Shown in pieces: positions 27,268 through 36,051 of a DNA stretch of 64,000 bases. The translations under genes were made by a program, and so were the position numbers. The notes under the pieces were generated by a model that saw only the letters and a program-made list of their open reading frames with translations, made no database searches and had not been told where the DNA came from. Position 1 is the stretch's first letter, and every line of letters starts with the position of its first letter. The stretch lies in assembly GCA_002363155.1 (NCBI GenBank), contig DEWH01000019.1, forward strand, positions 82,029 to 146,028, in the 5' to 3' direction. Source of the stretch: Ruminococcaceae bacterium UBA3215. Its GTDB lineage: Bacteria; Bacillota; Clostridia; Oscillospirales; Ruminococcaceae.

Positions 27268-28707
27268 TTACGGAGTCTGAACTGCCGGGTACTTCTCGTT
27301 GATGTAGCCGTAGAAGTTCTGGAGTGCAGTATCCTTATCAACAGCACCGCTTATGTACTGCTTGATGTAATCCTGGTAACCTTCGTTGCAGAGCTGATCA
27401 TAGATCGTGTTGTTCTGGAACTTGATGTTATCAGTCATGCCGCAGAATACAGCTGTATCGTTCTGGTTGCCGAGGAATGCGTTACCGAAGTCAGGATCGT
27501 TAGCGAACTTTTCGTTAACTTTCTTGTTGTTTGTGAACTGACCTTCATTCTTGATGAGGTTCTCGCAAACTGCCTCGTCCTCTGTGAATGCCTTCATAAC
27601 CTTAGCAACGAGGGAGCCGTTGTCTGTACCTGTAGCTGCGAGCATCCAGGTACCGCCCCAGAAGTGAGCCATAGGTCCTTCGCAGATAGCCCAGTCGCCG
27701 TAGCAGCCCTTATCGGGATCCTGTGCATTGCCCATGCAGAAGTTGAAGTACCAAGCAGGACCGAAGAAGCACATTGTCTTACCTGTAGCGAACATTTCAG
27801 CTGTCTTGCCGTCATCCCAAACACCGGGAAGTGTATCGAGGATATAGCCGTTGTCATAGAAGCTCTTCATCTGCTCTGTCCACTGATCAACAACAGCAGG
27901 GATTGTGAGCTGGCCGCCTGTTACCCAAGCGCTGTCAGCGTTGTTGGAGAATACACGGTAGTTATCAGCGAAAGAAGACTGGATGTAGTAACCCTTGTCC
28001 TTAGCTGTCTTAGCAACTGCCTCGTACTTATCCCAAGAATCGAGCTGAGCCTGAACTTCAGCAGGATCGTCTGTACCGAGAACGTCCTTAGCTATAGATC
28101 TTCTGTAGATAAGAGCGGACGGGCAGCACTGGAAGGATACGCCCTTGATCTTGCCGTTGCTGTCGGAAGCAGCGGATACTGTGTACTGGTACTCAGTGTC
28201 AACCTGGTTTACGCCGAGGTTAGCGATATCCATTGTGAAGTCGGAATCTGTGTACTTGAGGATGTAGTCAGCTTCTGCAAGGAACATATCTACCTTGTCA
28301 GCAGCAGATGCGGAAGCGTTAGCCTGGAGAGCCTGGTCGAGCTTATCCTGGTAAACACCGTCATCGGAAGGATTGATTGTCCAAACTACCTTAACTCCGT
28401 CGAGAGTCTGAGCAGTTGCATCGTAGCCGGGCATATACTTCTCGAAGAAGCCCTTGAACTCTTCGTTCCAAGCGTAGATGTTGAATGTGTCGCCTTCGTC
28501 AGCAGCAGGAGCAGCAGCTTCTGTAGCAGCAGCCTCAGTTGCAGCAGCTTCAGTAGCAGCAGCCTCAGTAGCAGCAGCTTCAGTTGCGGGAGCATCTGTT
28601 GCAGCAGGAGCAGCAGTTGTCGAAGCGGGTGTTGTGTTTCCGCCACAGCCAGCAACCGACAGGATAACTGCGGAAGCGAGAAGTGCGGAAGTTATTCTTT
28701 TCTTCAT
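27268..28707 (-). CDS. Sugar-binding lipoprotein of an ABC importer
   Basis: 479 residues from the ATG at 28707 (GGAGG seven bases upstream; a TTG further up overlaps that site). Lipoprotein signal with lipobox VAGC, Cys21 being the acylated residue, then a flexible Ala/Thr/Glu linker of repeated ATEA units (about 38-70) encoded by a 15-bp tandem repeat, then a family-1-like extracellular solute-binding domain (DTFNIYAWNEEFKGFFEKY). It captures a sugar or oligosaccharide outside the membrane for the two permeases downstream. Own promoter and two LacI-type operator-like sequences lie upstream. Confidence 0.92.
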   Translation of the reverse strand: MKKRITSALLASAVILSVAGCGGNTTPASTTAAPAATDAPATEAAATEAAATEAAATEAAATEAAAPAADEGDTFNIYAWNEEFKGFFEKYMPGYDATAQTLDGVKVVWTINPSDDGVYQDKLDQALQANASASAADKVDMFLAEADYILKYTDSDFTMDIANLGVNQVDTEYQYTVSAASDSNGKIKGVSFQCCPSALIYRRSIAKDVLGTDDPAEVQAQLDSWDKYEAVAKTAKDKGYYIQSSFADNYRVFSNNADSAWVTGGQLTIPAVVDQWTEQMKSFYDNGYILDTLPGVWDDGKTAEMFATGKTMCFFGPAWYFNFCMGNAQDPDKGCYGDWAICEGPMAHFWGGTWMLAATGTDNGSLVAKVMKAFTEDEAVCENLIKNEGQFTNNKKVNEKFANDPDFGNAFLGNQNDTAVFCGMTDNIKFQNNTIYDQLCNEGYQDYIKQYISGAVDKDTALQNFYGYINEKYPAVQTP

Positions 28708-28806
28708 AGTTCTTTCCTCCAAAGAATTTCGTCCGGTTTATCCGGACGTTTGATTTTTTCCATCACGCGGACCCGTTAAATTACGTTTCCCGTGATTTCA
28801 TTTGTA

Positions 28807-28835
28807 ACTATATCACAAAATTTTGAATTTTGCAA
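28807..28835 (-). promoter_or_regulatory. Promoter of the sugar ABC-transporter operon
   Basis: Minus strand TTGCAA, 17 bp, TATAGT, about 100 bp before the binding-protein start. Confidence 0.7.
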
Positions 28836-28868
28836 GTCCTTTTTTCAAAATTTTTCGCTGTAAAAATC

Positions 28869-28883
28869 GGAAATCGTTTACAG
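28869..28883. promoter_or_regulatory. LacI/CcpA-type operator-like site 1
   Basis: GGAAATCGTTTACAG resembles half-conserved LacI-family operators (AAACGTTT core; compare GTAAACGTTTAC at 42783). It lies upstream of the ABC-operon -35 box. Degenerate, so uncertain. Confidence 0.35.
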
Positions 28884-29108
28884 CCTGTTTATTTCGTCAA
28901 TATTTTTGTACATTTTGCCACACCTGTTTTAAACAGCCGGCGGGGGATTGCCGATTCGGAATGACCGACGGAAATTGCTTTTAAAATCGGGCTGTCACAT
29001 TTCTGACATTTTTCTGTCGAATGGTTCACAAGAAATTTCACTTTTCATTCATAACATCTTTCAACAGGTCAAAATGTGCAAAACAACGAAAAATTTAACA
29101 TCGTTTTT

Positions 29109-29122
29109 GTAATCGTTTACGG
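29109..29122. promoter_or_regulatory. LacI/CcpA-type operator-like site 2
   Basis: GTAATCGTTTACGG, sharing ATCGTTTAC with the site at 28869. It sits in the 884-bp region between divergent ABC and purine operons. Apart from these sites, the two promoters and the purE leader, nothing is recognised there. Confidence 0.35.
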
Positions 29123-29328
29123 CCGTTTTCGGTGCTAAATTGTAATACCTTTGTAACCGCTTTTATCCTTTATTTTAAGTAAAACAGCAAGGCTCAAATG
29201 TAATTATTACTTAATTAAATCCTTAAATTTTGTACTTACAAGGTTTTCAACAGGTGGACATTGTGCAATATCACTGTTTTGTAACCGGACTGAATTGAAA
29301 AAATGTTGAAATTATTTTCCGAAAACGC

Positions 29329-29357
29329 TTGAATTTAGTCATAAAATATTGTACAAT
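29329..29357 (+). promoter_or_regulatory. Promoter of the purine operon
   Basis: TTGAAT (29329), 17 bp, TACAAT (29352). CCGAAAACGCTTGAAT overlaps the -35 box and is loosely like a PurR/LacI-family box, so repression there is possible. Confidence 0.65.
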
Positions 29358-29363
29358 AGATTT

Positions 29364-29573
29364 GTAGTTTTTTCGCATGATACATTGCGCATTGCAAGAT
29401 CATCGACTTGCGTATTGTATTTATATTTTAATGGTATATTCCGGAATGGAGTGGTCACTCATGCACGAACGGTGGCTGGCTGCCGATAAAGGCGTATTTC
29501 AAGCCTCGTGTTCTTGTTGCGGGATAATTCCGGAGACCTCAAGCTGTAATCTAAAGTACGGCTTTTTTGTTTT
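29364..29573 (+). ncRNA. Structured purine-operon leader ending in a terminator; possible ykkC/PRPP-type riboswitch
   Basis: About 210 nt of transcribed leader precede purE. It contains GAGTGGTCACTC, a CACGA...TCGTG helix enclosing ACGGTGGCTGGCTGCCG, and a conserved-looking GCGGGATAATTCCGGAGACC. It ends in AAGCTGTA paired with TACGGCTT followed by a T run (29541-29573) directly before the ribosome site. This aptamer-plus-terminator design is that of a riboswitch. The GGGAYAA...CCGGAGA and CGAACGGU pieces recall ykkC-class RNAs, whose PRPP subtype controls purine genes, but the match is by eye and partial. It does not look like a purine (guanine/adenine) or ZTP aptamer. Confidence 0.4.
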
Positions 29574-29591
29574 TTGAAAGGAATGGATATT

Positions 29592-30089
29592 ATGAAAAAA
29601 GCTGCGATAATCATGGGAAGCGACAGCGATCTTCCCGTTGTAAGAAAGGCTGCCGAAGCGCTCAAACAGTTCGGTGTGCCGTTCGAGATGCATGTTTTCT
29701 CGGCTCACCGCTCGCCTGTTGAAGCTGCCGAGTTCGCAAGAAGTGCGAGAGATAACGGCTTCGGCGTGCTTATCGGAGCCGCAGGAATGGCAGCGCACCT
29801 TGCCGGCGCTCTTGCTGCTAACACCACTTTGCCGGTGATAGCGCTCCCGGTTAAGGCGAAGGCGCTGGAGGGCATTGATTCGCTGCTTTCATCGGTAATG
29901 ATGCCGCCCGGAGTTCCGGTTGCGACAGTCGGGATAGACTGCGCGGCGAATGCCGGATACCTCGCTGTGCAGATACTTGCCGTAAACGACGACGAGCTTT
30001 CTGCGAAATACGAAGAATTCAAGGCAGAACAGCACCGCAAGAATCTTGAAGCAGATAAGAAAATGCAGGAAACTGCAAAGGAAATATAA
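29592..30089 (+). CDS. purE: N5-carboxyaminoimidazole ribonucleotide mutase
   Basis: 165 residues from the ATG at 29592; AAAGGA is nine bases upstream, while an ATG at 29584 touches that site. Class I PurE: MGSDSDLPV and FSAHRSPVEA carry the substrate-binding Ser/Asp and the catalytic His, GAAGMAAHLAG and MMPPGVPVATV complete the site. It rearranges N5-CAIR to CAIR in de novo purine synthesis. First gene of the operon, directly behind the leader terminator. Confidence 0.95.
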   Translation: MKKAAIIMGSDSDLPVVRKAAEALKQFGVPFEMHVFSAHRSPVEAAEFARSARDNGFGVLIGAAGMAAHLAGALAANTTLPVIALPVKAKALEGIDSLLSSVMMPPGVPVATVGIDCAANAGYLAVQILAVNDDELSAKYEEFKAEQHRKNLEADKKMQETAKEI

Positions 30090-30109
30090 TCAAAAGGAAG
30101 GGCATTACT

Positions 30110-30817
30110 ATGGAAAAGAAAGAACAGCTTTACGAAGGAAAAGCAAAGAAGGTATTCGCTACCGACGATCCCGATCTCGTTATCGTCTCCTACAAGGACG
30201 ACGCTACCGCGTTCAACGGTCTTAAAAAGGGAACTATCGAGGGCAAGGGCGTTATCAACAACAAGATGACCAATTATATGTTCGGTCTTCTCGAAAAGGA
30301 AGGCGTCCCCACTCATCTTGTACAGGAACTCAACGATCGTGAGACCCTTGTAAAGAAGGTTGAGATCGTACAGCTCGAAGTCATCATAAGAAACGTTGCT
30401 GCCGGAAGCTTCTCCAAGAGAATGGGCGTTGAAGAGGGCAAGGCTCTCCTTACTCCTATCCTCGAATACAGCTACAAGAATGATGATCTCGGCGATCCTT
30501 TCATCAACGACTACTATGCACTCGCACTCGGCATCGCAACAAAGGAAGAGCTTGACACTATCGCAAAGTACGCGTTCAAGGTAAACGAGTTCATGCTCAA
30601 ATACTTCAAGGAGATCGGCATTGATCTTATCGACTTCAAGATCGAATTCGGACGCTTCAAAGGTCAGATCCTTCTTGCGGACGAGATCTCGCCCGATACC
30701 TGCCGTTTCTGGGATTCCAAGACCCATGAGAAGCTGGACAAGGACCGCTTCCGCAGAGATATGGGCGGCGTAGAGGACGCTTACAAGGAGATCAGAAGAA
30801 GAATTTTCGGCGAATAA
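30110..30817 (+). CDS. purC: SAICAR synthetase
   Basis: 235 residues, standard bacterial length. ATP-grasp-like enzyme joining CAIR and aspartate. Visible signatures: YEGKAKKVFATDDPD (nucleotide-binding beginning), EVIIRNVAAGSF, and DFKIEFGRFKGQILLADEISP. Twenty bases after purE with AAAAGGAAGGG upstream. It uses the PurE product, matching the order of the pathway. Confidence 0.97.
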   Translation: MEKKEQLYEGKAKKVFATDDPDLVIVSYKDDATAFNGLKKGTIEGKGVINNKMTNYMFGLLEKEGVPTHLVQELNDRETLVKKVEIVQLEVIIRNVAAGSFSKRMGVEEGKALLTPILEYSYKNDDLGDPFINDYYALALGIATKEELDTIAKYAFKVNEFMLKYFKEIGIDLIDFKIEFGRFKGQILLADEISPDTCRFWDSKTHEKLDKDRFRRDMGGVEDAYKEIRRRIFGE

Positions 30818-30848
30818 CAGCCGTTTTACGAAAGGTTTGGATAATCAA

Positions 30849-32270
30849 ATGGGTGGATTTTTCGGTGCGATCTCGCATAACGACTGTATTTCCGATGTTT
30901 TTTTCGGCACGGATTATCACTCTCACCTCGGCACGAGACGCGGCGGTATGGCTGCGTACTCTCCCGAGCTCGGCTTCCAGAGAAGCATTCACAGCATTGA
31001 GAACTCTCCGTTCAGAACAAAGTTCGAGAGCGATGCGGCAGGCATTCACGGAAAGCTCTGCATCGGCTGCATAAGCGATTCCGATCCGCAGCCTATCCTC
31101 GTAACATCAAAGCTCGGACTTTACGCTATCTGCAATGTGGGCATCATCAACAACGCCGCTGCGCTGTATAATGAGCTGCTTGAGAACGGCTGTGCGAATT
31201 TCGAGGCAATGAGCAGCGGAAACATCAATTCCAGCGCCCTTATCGGTGCGCTCATAGCTCAGAAGGACAACTTCACCGACGGCATCAGGTATGCGCAGGA
31301 TAAGATCGACGGCACGCTTACGCTGCTGATAATGACGAAGGACTGCATAATCGCCGCAAGGGACAAGCGCGGCAGACTCCCGATCGTCATAGGAAAGCGC
31401 AGCGACGGGTACTGCCTCTCCTTTGAGTCCTTCGCGTTCCAGAAGCTCGGCTATACCACATGCAAGGAGCTTGCGCCGGGAGAAATAGTTAAGCTTACAG
31501 CCGACGGCTGCGAGACACTTGAAAAAGGAACCTCTGATATGAGGATATGCACGTTCCTCTGGACTTATTACGGTTATCCCAATGCGGTTTACGAGGGTGT
31601 TAATGTTGAAGTGATGCGTGCAAGGAACGGCGAGATAATGGCGGAGACCGACATCAAGAACGGCAGGCTGCCGGACGTTGATTACGTCTGCGGTGTTCCG
31701 GATTCCGGCATTCCCCACGCGATAGGCTATGCCAACAAGAGCGGCATTCCTTTCGCAAGACCTTTTATAAAATACACTCCCACATGGCCCCGCAGCTTTA
31801 TGCCCCAGACACAGGCAATGAGAAACCGCGTGGCGAAGATGAAGCTTGTACCGGTGCATGAGCTTATCGAGGGCAAGAAGCTTCTGTTCGTGGACGACAG
31901 CATAGTGCGCGGAACACAGATGCGCGAGACTGTTGAGTTTCTCTATGAGAACGGTGCGAAGGAAGTTCACATGCGCTCGGCATGTCCTCCGATAATGTAC
32001 GGCTGCAAGTATCTCAACTTCTCCCGCAGCAACTCGGAGCTTGATCTTATCGCAAGGCAGATAATCCAGGAAAAAGAGGGCAAAGAGGGCGTTAAGTACA
32101 TATCCGAGTACAGCGACTCCTCCACCGAACGCGGAAGATATCTCCGGGACGAGATCTGCCGGAGATTAAAGCTCACTTCGCTGGAGTTCCAGTCCCTGCC
32201 CGGCACAGTCCGCGCAGTCGGACTTGACGAGTGCAAGCTCTGCACTTACTGCTGGAACGGAAAAGAGTAA
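30849..32270 (+). CDS. PurF-like amidophosphoribosyltransferase lacking the catalytic N-terminal cysteine
   Basis: 473 residues from the ATG at 30849; a TTG four codons earlier is possible. Class II glutamine amidotransferase fold followed by a phosphoribosyltransferase domain with the PRPP-binding loop LLFVDDSIVRGTQMRE. Normal PurF matures to expose Cys1 (MCGI...); here the protein begins MGGFFG, so no N-terminal nucleophile is available, and the glutaminase should be inactive or ammonia must come from elsewhere. Cys residues in SACPPIMYGC and CKLCTYCW may bind an iron-sulphur cluster as in Bacillus PurF. The operon position still argues for the first step of purine synthesis. Confidence 0.85.
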   Translation: MGGFFGAISHNDCISDVFFGTDYHSHLGTRRGGMAAYSPELGFQRSIHSIENSPFRTKFESDAAGIHGKLCIGCISDSDPQPILVTSKLGLYAICNVGIINNAAALYNELLENGCANFEAMSSGNINSSALIGALIAQKDNFTDGIRYAQDKIDGTLTLLIMTKDCIIAARDKRGRLPIVIGKRSDGYCLSFESFAFQKLGYTTCKELAPGEIVKLTADGCETLEKGTSDMRICTFLWTYYGYPNAVYEGVNVEVMRARNGEIMAETDIKNGRLPDVDYVCGVPDSGIPHAIGYANKSGIPFARPFIKYTPTWPRSFMPQTQAMRNRVAKMKLVPVHELIEGKKLLFVDDSIVRGTQMRETVEFLYENGAKEVHMRSACPPIMYGCKYLNFSRSNSELDLIARQIIQEKEGKEGVKYISEYSDSSTERGRYLRDEICRRLKLTSLEFQSLPGTVRAVGLDECKLCTYCWNGKE

Positions 32271-32339
32271 CAGTTCCCGGCGTCGCTTTTTAAAAAGGCG
32301 GCAGGAAAACAGATGAACATTGACGAAAGGAATAACGAT

Positions 32340-33377
32340 ATGAAAGACAGTCATTCCGAAAGCTATAAGGCAGCAGGTGTTGACGTTACCGCGGGATATG
32401 AGGCGGTAAGGCTGATGAAGGAGCACGTTGAGCGTACTCGCATCAAGGGTGCTATTGACAGCATCGGCGGCTTCGGCGGGCTTTTTGAGCTCGACCCGAA
32501 AGAGTATGATGATCCGGTGCTCGTTTCCGGCACAGACGGAGTCGGCACGAAGATAAAGCTGGCATTCCTGCTTGACAGACACGACACCATAGGCATCGAC
32601 GCTGTGGCTATGTGCGTGAACGATATTATCTGCTGCGGTGCAAAGCCCCTCTTCTTCCTCGACTATATCGCCTGCGGAAAGAACGAGCCGGCAAAGATAG
32701 CATCTATCGTAAAGGGCATTGCGGACGGCTGTGTTGAATCCGGCTGTGCGCTTATCGGCGGCGAAACTGCCGAGCACCCCGGTCTTATGCCCGAGGACGA
32801 GTATGATGTGGGCGGTTTCTCCGTGGGCATCGTAAGCAAGAAAGCTATAATCGACGGAAGCAAGGTGCAGACCGGCGACGCTATAATAGGACTTGCGTCC
32901 TCCGGCGTTCATTCCAACGGTTTCTCACTTGTCCGCAAGGTCTTCGGTATAGACAAAAGGGAAGTGCTTGACGAGAAGCTCCCGGACGGAAGAACGCTCG
33001 GCGAGGCTCTCCTCACGCCTACAAATCTGTATGTAAAGCCTGTTCTTGACCTTATAAGCAAGGTACAGGTAAAGGCGATAAGCCATATCACCGGCGGCGG
33101 CTTCTATGAGAATATCCCGCGTTCGATACCCGACGGATTTACCGCGGTCATCGACAAGGGAAGCTGGGAAGTCCCGTATATCTTCAAGCTCCTCCAGGAG
33201 CGCGGCGGCATTGATGAGCACGATATGTTCAATACCTTCAATATGGGTATCGGCATGTCGATAGTCGTTCCCGCCGATGAAGCCGACAAGGCTCTCGAAG
33301 TGCTGAATGCCGGCGGCTGCAAGGCTTGCAGGATCGGTACTATCGACAAGTCGGACAAGGCTATAATCATAAAGTGA
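32340..33377 (+). CDS. purM: Phosphoribosylformylglycinamidine cyclo-ligase (AIR synthetase)
   Basis: 345 residues from the ATG at 32340, nine bases after AAAGG; an ATG at 32313 is a weaker alternative. N terminus SYKAAGVDVTAGYEAV is typical. DPVLVSGTDGVGTKIKLAF and IGIDAVAMCVNDIICCGAKP form the ATP-binding site; IGGETAEHPG and SHITGGGFYENIPRSIP follow. It closes the imidazole ring of AIR, the precursor used by PurE/PurC. Confidence 0.96.
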   Translation: MKDSHSESYKAAGVDVTAGYEAVRLMKEHVERTRIKGAIDSIGGFGGLFELDPKEYDDPVLVSGTDGVGTKIKLAFLLDRHDTIGIDAVAMCVNDIICCGAKPLFFLDYIACGKNEPAKIASIVKGIADGCVESGCALIGGETAEHPGLMPEDEYDVGGFSVGIVSKKAIIDGSKVQTGDAIIGLASSGVHSNGFSLVRKVFGIDKREVLDEKLPDGRTLGEALLTPTNLYVKPVLDLISKVQVKAISHITGGGFYENIPRSIPDGFTAVIDKGSWEVPYIFKLLQERGGIDEHDMFNTFNMGIGMSIVVPADEADKALEVLNAGGCKACRIGTIDKSDKAIIIK

Positions 33378-33401
33378 CGGACTTCAAAGGAGAACAAAGC
33401 G

Positions 33402-34028
33402 GTGAAAAAGATAGCGGTACTCGTCTCGGGCGGCGGAACTAACCTCCAGGCGCTCATAGACGCGGAAAAGCGCGGCGAACTCGGCGACGGCAGGATAACA
33501 TGCGTTATATCATCGAAGCCGGACGCTTATGCCCTCAAACGCGCAAAGGACAACTTCATAAAGACGAAGGTGCTGGATAGAAAAGCCTACCCCGACATCG
33601 CTTCTTACAGCAAGGCTATGACCGAGACGCTTATGGAAGCGGAAGCCGATCTTGTTGTTTACGCGGGATTTATGACCATACTCGACGAGCAGGTCTGCAA
33701 GGCTTTCCCCTATAAGATGATAAACGTTCACCCGGCTCTTATCCCCTCGTTCTGCGGAAAGGGCTACTACGGGCTGAAAGTGCATGAGGAAGCGCTTAAA
33801 AAGGGCGTGAAGATAACCGGGGCTACCGTTCATTTCGTCACCGAGGAGTGCGACGGCGGTCCGATAATATTGCAGAAAGCGGTCGAAGTGCGGAACGGTG
33901 ATACGCCGGAAGTGCTCCAGAAGCGCGTTATGGAAGAAGCAGAGTGGAAGATACTGCCGGAAGCGGTAAGACTCTTCTGCGACGGAAAGATAAGGGTCGA
34001 AAACGGCGTAACCGTTGTTGACCGCTGA
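33402..34028 (+). CDS. purN: Phosphoribosylglycinamide formyltransferase
   Basis: 208 residues with a GTG start after AGGAGAAC. N-terminal LVSGGGTNLQALIDA binds the substrate phosphate. NVHPALIPSFCGKGYYG carries the catalytic Asn and His, and TGATVHFVTEECDGGPII the catalytic Asp. It transfers the formyl group of 10-formyl-tetrahydrofolate to GAR. Twenty-four bases after purM. Confidence 0.96.
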   Translation: MKKIAVLVSGGGTNLQALIDAEKRGELGDGRITCVISSKPDAYALKRAKDNFIKTKVLDRKAYPDIASYSKAMTETLMEAEADLVVYAGFMTILDEQVCKAFPYKMINVHPALIPSFCGKGYYGLKVHEEALKKGVKITGATVHFVTEECDGGPIILQKAVEVRNGDTPEVLQKRVMEEAEWKILPEAVRLFCDGKIRVENGVTVVDR

Positions 34029-34044
34029 CGAAAGGAAGTCATAT

Positions 34045-34761
34045 ATGGAACTTATAAGCATCGAAAAAGAGCTTAACAGTCTTGAATACCACGGCAGAGG
34101 AATTATCCTCGGCAAGTCCCCCGATGACAAAAAGGCAGTCATAGCTTATTTCATCATGGGCAGAAGCGAAAACAGCCGCAACCGCGTTTTCGTTGAGGAC
34201 GGAAACGGTATCCGCACACAGGCGTTCGACCCGTCGAAAATGGTTGATCCCCATCTCATCATCTACGCTCCCGTAAAGGTGCTCGGCACAAAGACGATAG
34301 TTACAAACGGCGATCAGACCGATACGATATACGAGCAGATGGACAAGCAGCAGACATTTGAACAGTCCCTGCGTTTCCGCGAGTTCGAGGACGATAAGCC
34401 TAACTACACGCCCCGCATCTCCGGTATTGTTCATGCCGACGGCGGCAATATGAACTACGCTATGCATATAATCAAGAGCCTTGACGGAGATCCCGCATGC
34501 ACAGTCCGCAATACATACGCGTACAGCTGCCCGAAAGCAGGCGAGGGACGCTTCATTCACACTTACAAGGGTTCGGGAGACCCGCTTCCGAGCTATGAGG
34601 GTGAACCCAAGCGCGTTATTATCCCCGATCTTTCTCTTGACGACTTCACAAAGCTTGTATGGGACAACCTCAACAAGGACAACAAGGTATCACTCTTCAC
34701 AAGATACATCGACATAGAAACGGGTAAATTTGATTCCCGTATAGTGAACAAAAACAATTAA
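34045..34761 (+). CDS. purO: IMP cyclohydrolase, archaeal PurO type
   Basis: 238 residues from ATG 34045, after GAAAGGAAG. The protein resembles the stand-alone IMP cyclohydrolase family first known from archaea: GRGIILGKSPDDKKAVIAYF at the N terminus, GRSENSRNRVF and TPRISGIVHADG further on. It closes the purine ring, FAICAR to IMP. In most bacteria this is done by the N-terminal domain of bifunctional PurH; here that domain is absent from the neighbouring transformylase, so this protein fills the gap. Confidence 0.85.
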   Translation: MELISIEKELNSLEYHGRGIILGKSPDDKKAVIAYFIMGRSENSRNRVFVEDGNGIRTQAFDPSKMVDPHLIIYAPVKVLGTKTIVTNGDQTDTIYEQMDKQQTFEQSLRFREFEDDKPNYTPRISGIVHADGGNMNYAMHIIKSLDGDPACTVRNTYAYSCPKAGEGRFIHTYKGSGDPLPSYEGEPKRVIIPDLSLDDFTKLVWDNLNKDNKVSLFTRYIDIETGKFDSRIVNKNN

Positions 34762-34767
34762 TTATAC

Positions 34768-34856
34768 TGTCGGGTGCAGCGTCACGCTGCCGCAGTGCAG
34801 GGCGCGCAGCCCTGCCGCCGTCCGCGTAGGACAAGCGCGAAGGCGCAGACGCAGAA
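34768..34856 (-). repeat. Hairpin repeat family B, diverged reverse copy
   Basis: Reverse complement aligns with 25024-25089: GGCAGGGCTGCGCGCCCTGC replaces ACAAGGGCTGCGCGCCCTTG, keeping the stem by paired changes; TGCGGCAGCGTGACGCTGCA is unchanged. It lies inside the purine operon between the IMP cyclohydrolase and transformylase genes. Confidence 0.7.
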
Positions 34857-34873
34857 TATGGAGGTATCACAGA

Positions 34874-36049
34874 ATGAAAGAACTTGAATTAAAGTACGGC
34901 TGCAACCCTAATCAGAAGCCGTCAAGAATATTTATGGAAAACGGCGAACTGCCGATAGAGGTACTCAACGGCAAGCCCGGCTATATCAACTTCATGGACG
35001 CGTTCAACGGCTGGCAGCTCGTAAAGGAGCTTAAAAAGGCTACCGGACTTCCCGCAGCCGCTTCCTTCAAACACGTTTCTCCTGCCGGAGCAGCGGTAGG
35101 TATCGAGCTTACCGATACCCTCAAGAAGATCTACTGGGTCGATGATCTCGGAAAGCTCTCTCCCCTTGCATGCGCTTACGCAAGAGCAAGAGGTGCCGAC
35201 AGAATGTCCTCCTACGGCGACTTCATTTCGCTGTCCGACGTTTGTGATGTTTCCACAGCCAAGATGATACAGCGCGAAGTTTCCGACGGTGTCATCGCTC
35301 CCGGCTATGAGCAGGAAGCTCTTGAGATCCTCAAGACCAAGAGAAAAGGCACATATAACATCATCAAGATCGACCCCGACTACACTCCCGCGCCTATCGA
35401 GCGCAAGCAGGTTTACGGCATCACTTTCGAGCAGGGCAGAAACGAGCTTGTTATCAGCGACGAACTGTTCTCAAATATCGTTACCGAGAACAAGAACATT
35501 CCCGAATCAGCAAAGATAGACCTTGCTATCTCGCTCATCACACTGAAATACACGCAGTCCAACTCTGTTGCTTACGCTTGCGGCGGTCAGGCTATCGGTA
35601 TCGGTGCAGGACAGCAGTCCCGTATCCACTGCACACGCCTTGCGGGACAGAAGGCTGACAACTGGTATCTCCGCCAGTCTCCACAGGTTCTCGGCTTACA
35701 GTTTGTTGACACTATCAGACGCGCTGACCGTGACAACGCTATTGATCTTTACATCGGCGAAGACTACATGGACGTTCTTGCAGACGGCGCATGGCAGAAC
35801 ATATTCAAGGTAAAGCCGGACGTATTCACAAAGGAAGAGAAGCAGAAGTGGCTTTCGACTATGAAGGGCGTTTCCCTCGGCTCCGACGCATTCTTCCCCT
35901 TTGGCGACAACATCGAAAGAGCGCACCGCAGCGGTGTTGAGTACATCGCACAGCCCGGCGGCTCTATCCGCGACGACAACGTTATCGAGACCTGCAACAA
36001 GTACGGTATCGCAATGGCGTTCACGGGTATCAGACTTTTCCATCATTGA
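34874..36049 (+). CDS. AICAR formyltransferase, monofunctional
   Basis: 391 residues, corresponding only to the AICAR transformylase part of PurH (about 325 residues in the fused enzyme); the inosinicase domain is missing. Signatures: KYGCNPNQKPSR at the N terminus, AASFKHVSPAGAAVG with the catalytic Lys-His pair, YTQSNSVAYACGGQAIGIGA, and SDAFFPFGDNIERAHRSGV with PGGSIRDD near the end. It formylates AICAR with 10-formyl-tetrahydrofolate; ring closure is left to the PurO-type protein upstream. Start with GGAGG. Confidence 0.92.
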   Translation: MKELELKYGCNPNQKPSRIFMENGELPIEVLNGKPGYINFMDAFNGWQLVKELKKATGLPAAASFKHVSPAGAAVGIELTDTLKKIYWVDDLGKLSPLACAYARARGADRMSSYGDFISLSDVCDVSTAKMIQREVSDGVIAPGYEQEALEILKTKRKGTYNIIKIDPDYTPAPIERKQVYGITFEQGRNELVISDELFSNIVTENKNIPESAKIDLAISLITLKYTQSNSVAYACGGQAIGIGAGQQSRIHCTRLAGQKADNWYLRQSPQVLGLQFVDTIRRADRDNAIDLYIGEDYMDVLADGAWQNIFKVKPDVFTKEEKQKWLSTMKGVSLGSDAFFPFGDNIERAHRSGVEYIAQPGGSIRDDNVIETCNKYGIAMAFTGIRLFHH

Positions 36050-36051
36050 GA

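Noticed and set aside
28478..28620. Possible minisatellite in the binding-protein gene
   Set aside because: The 15-bp repetition only encodes the flexible ATEA linker usual after lipoprotein anchors.
27664..28779. Plus-strand frame opposite the sugar-binding lipoprotein
   Set aside because: Ser/Cys-rich translation of the antisense of a repeated Ala/Thr/Glu linker; no start signals.
29281..29340. Strict CcpA cre site at the purE -35 box
   Set aside because: GAAAACGCTT has the right core but the second half is not symmetric, so it is mentioned only as a loose match.
29364..29573. Guanine/adenine or ZTP riboswitch
   Set aside because: The conserved cores of those aptamers are not visible; the leader has other signatures.
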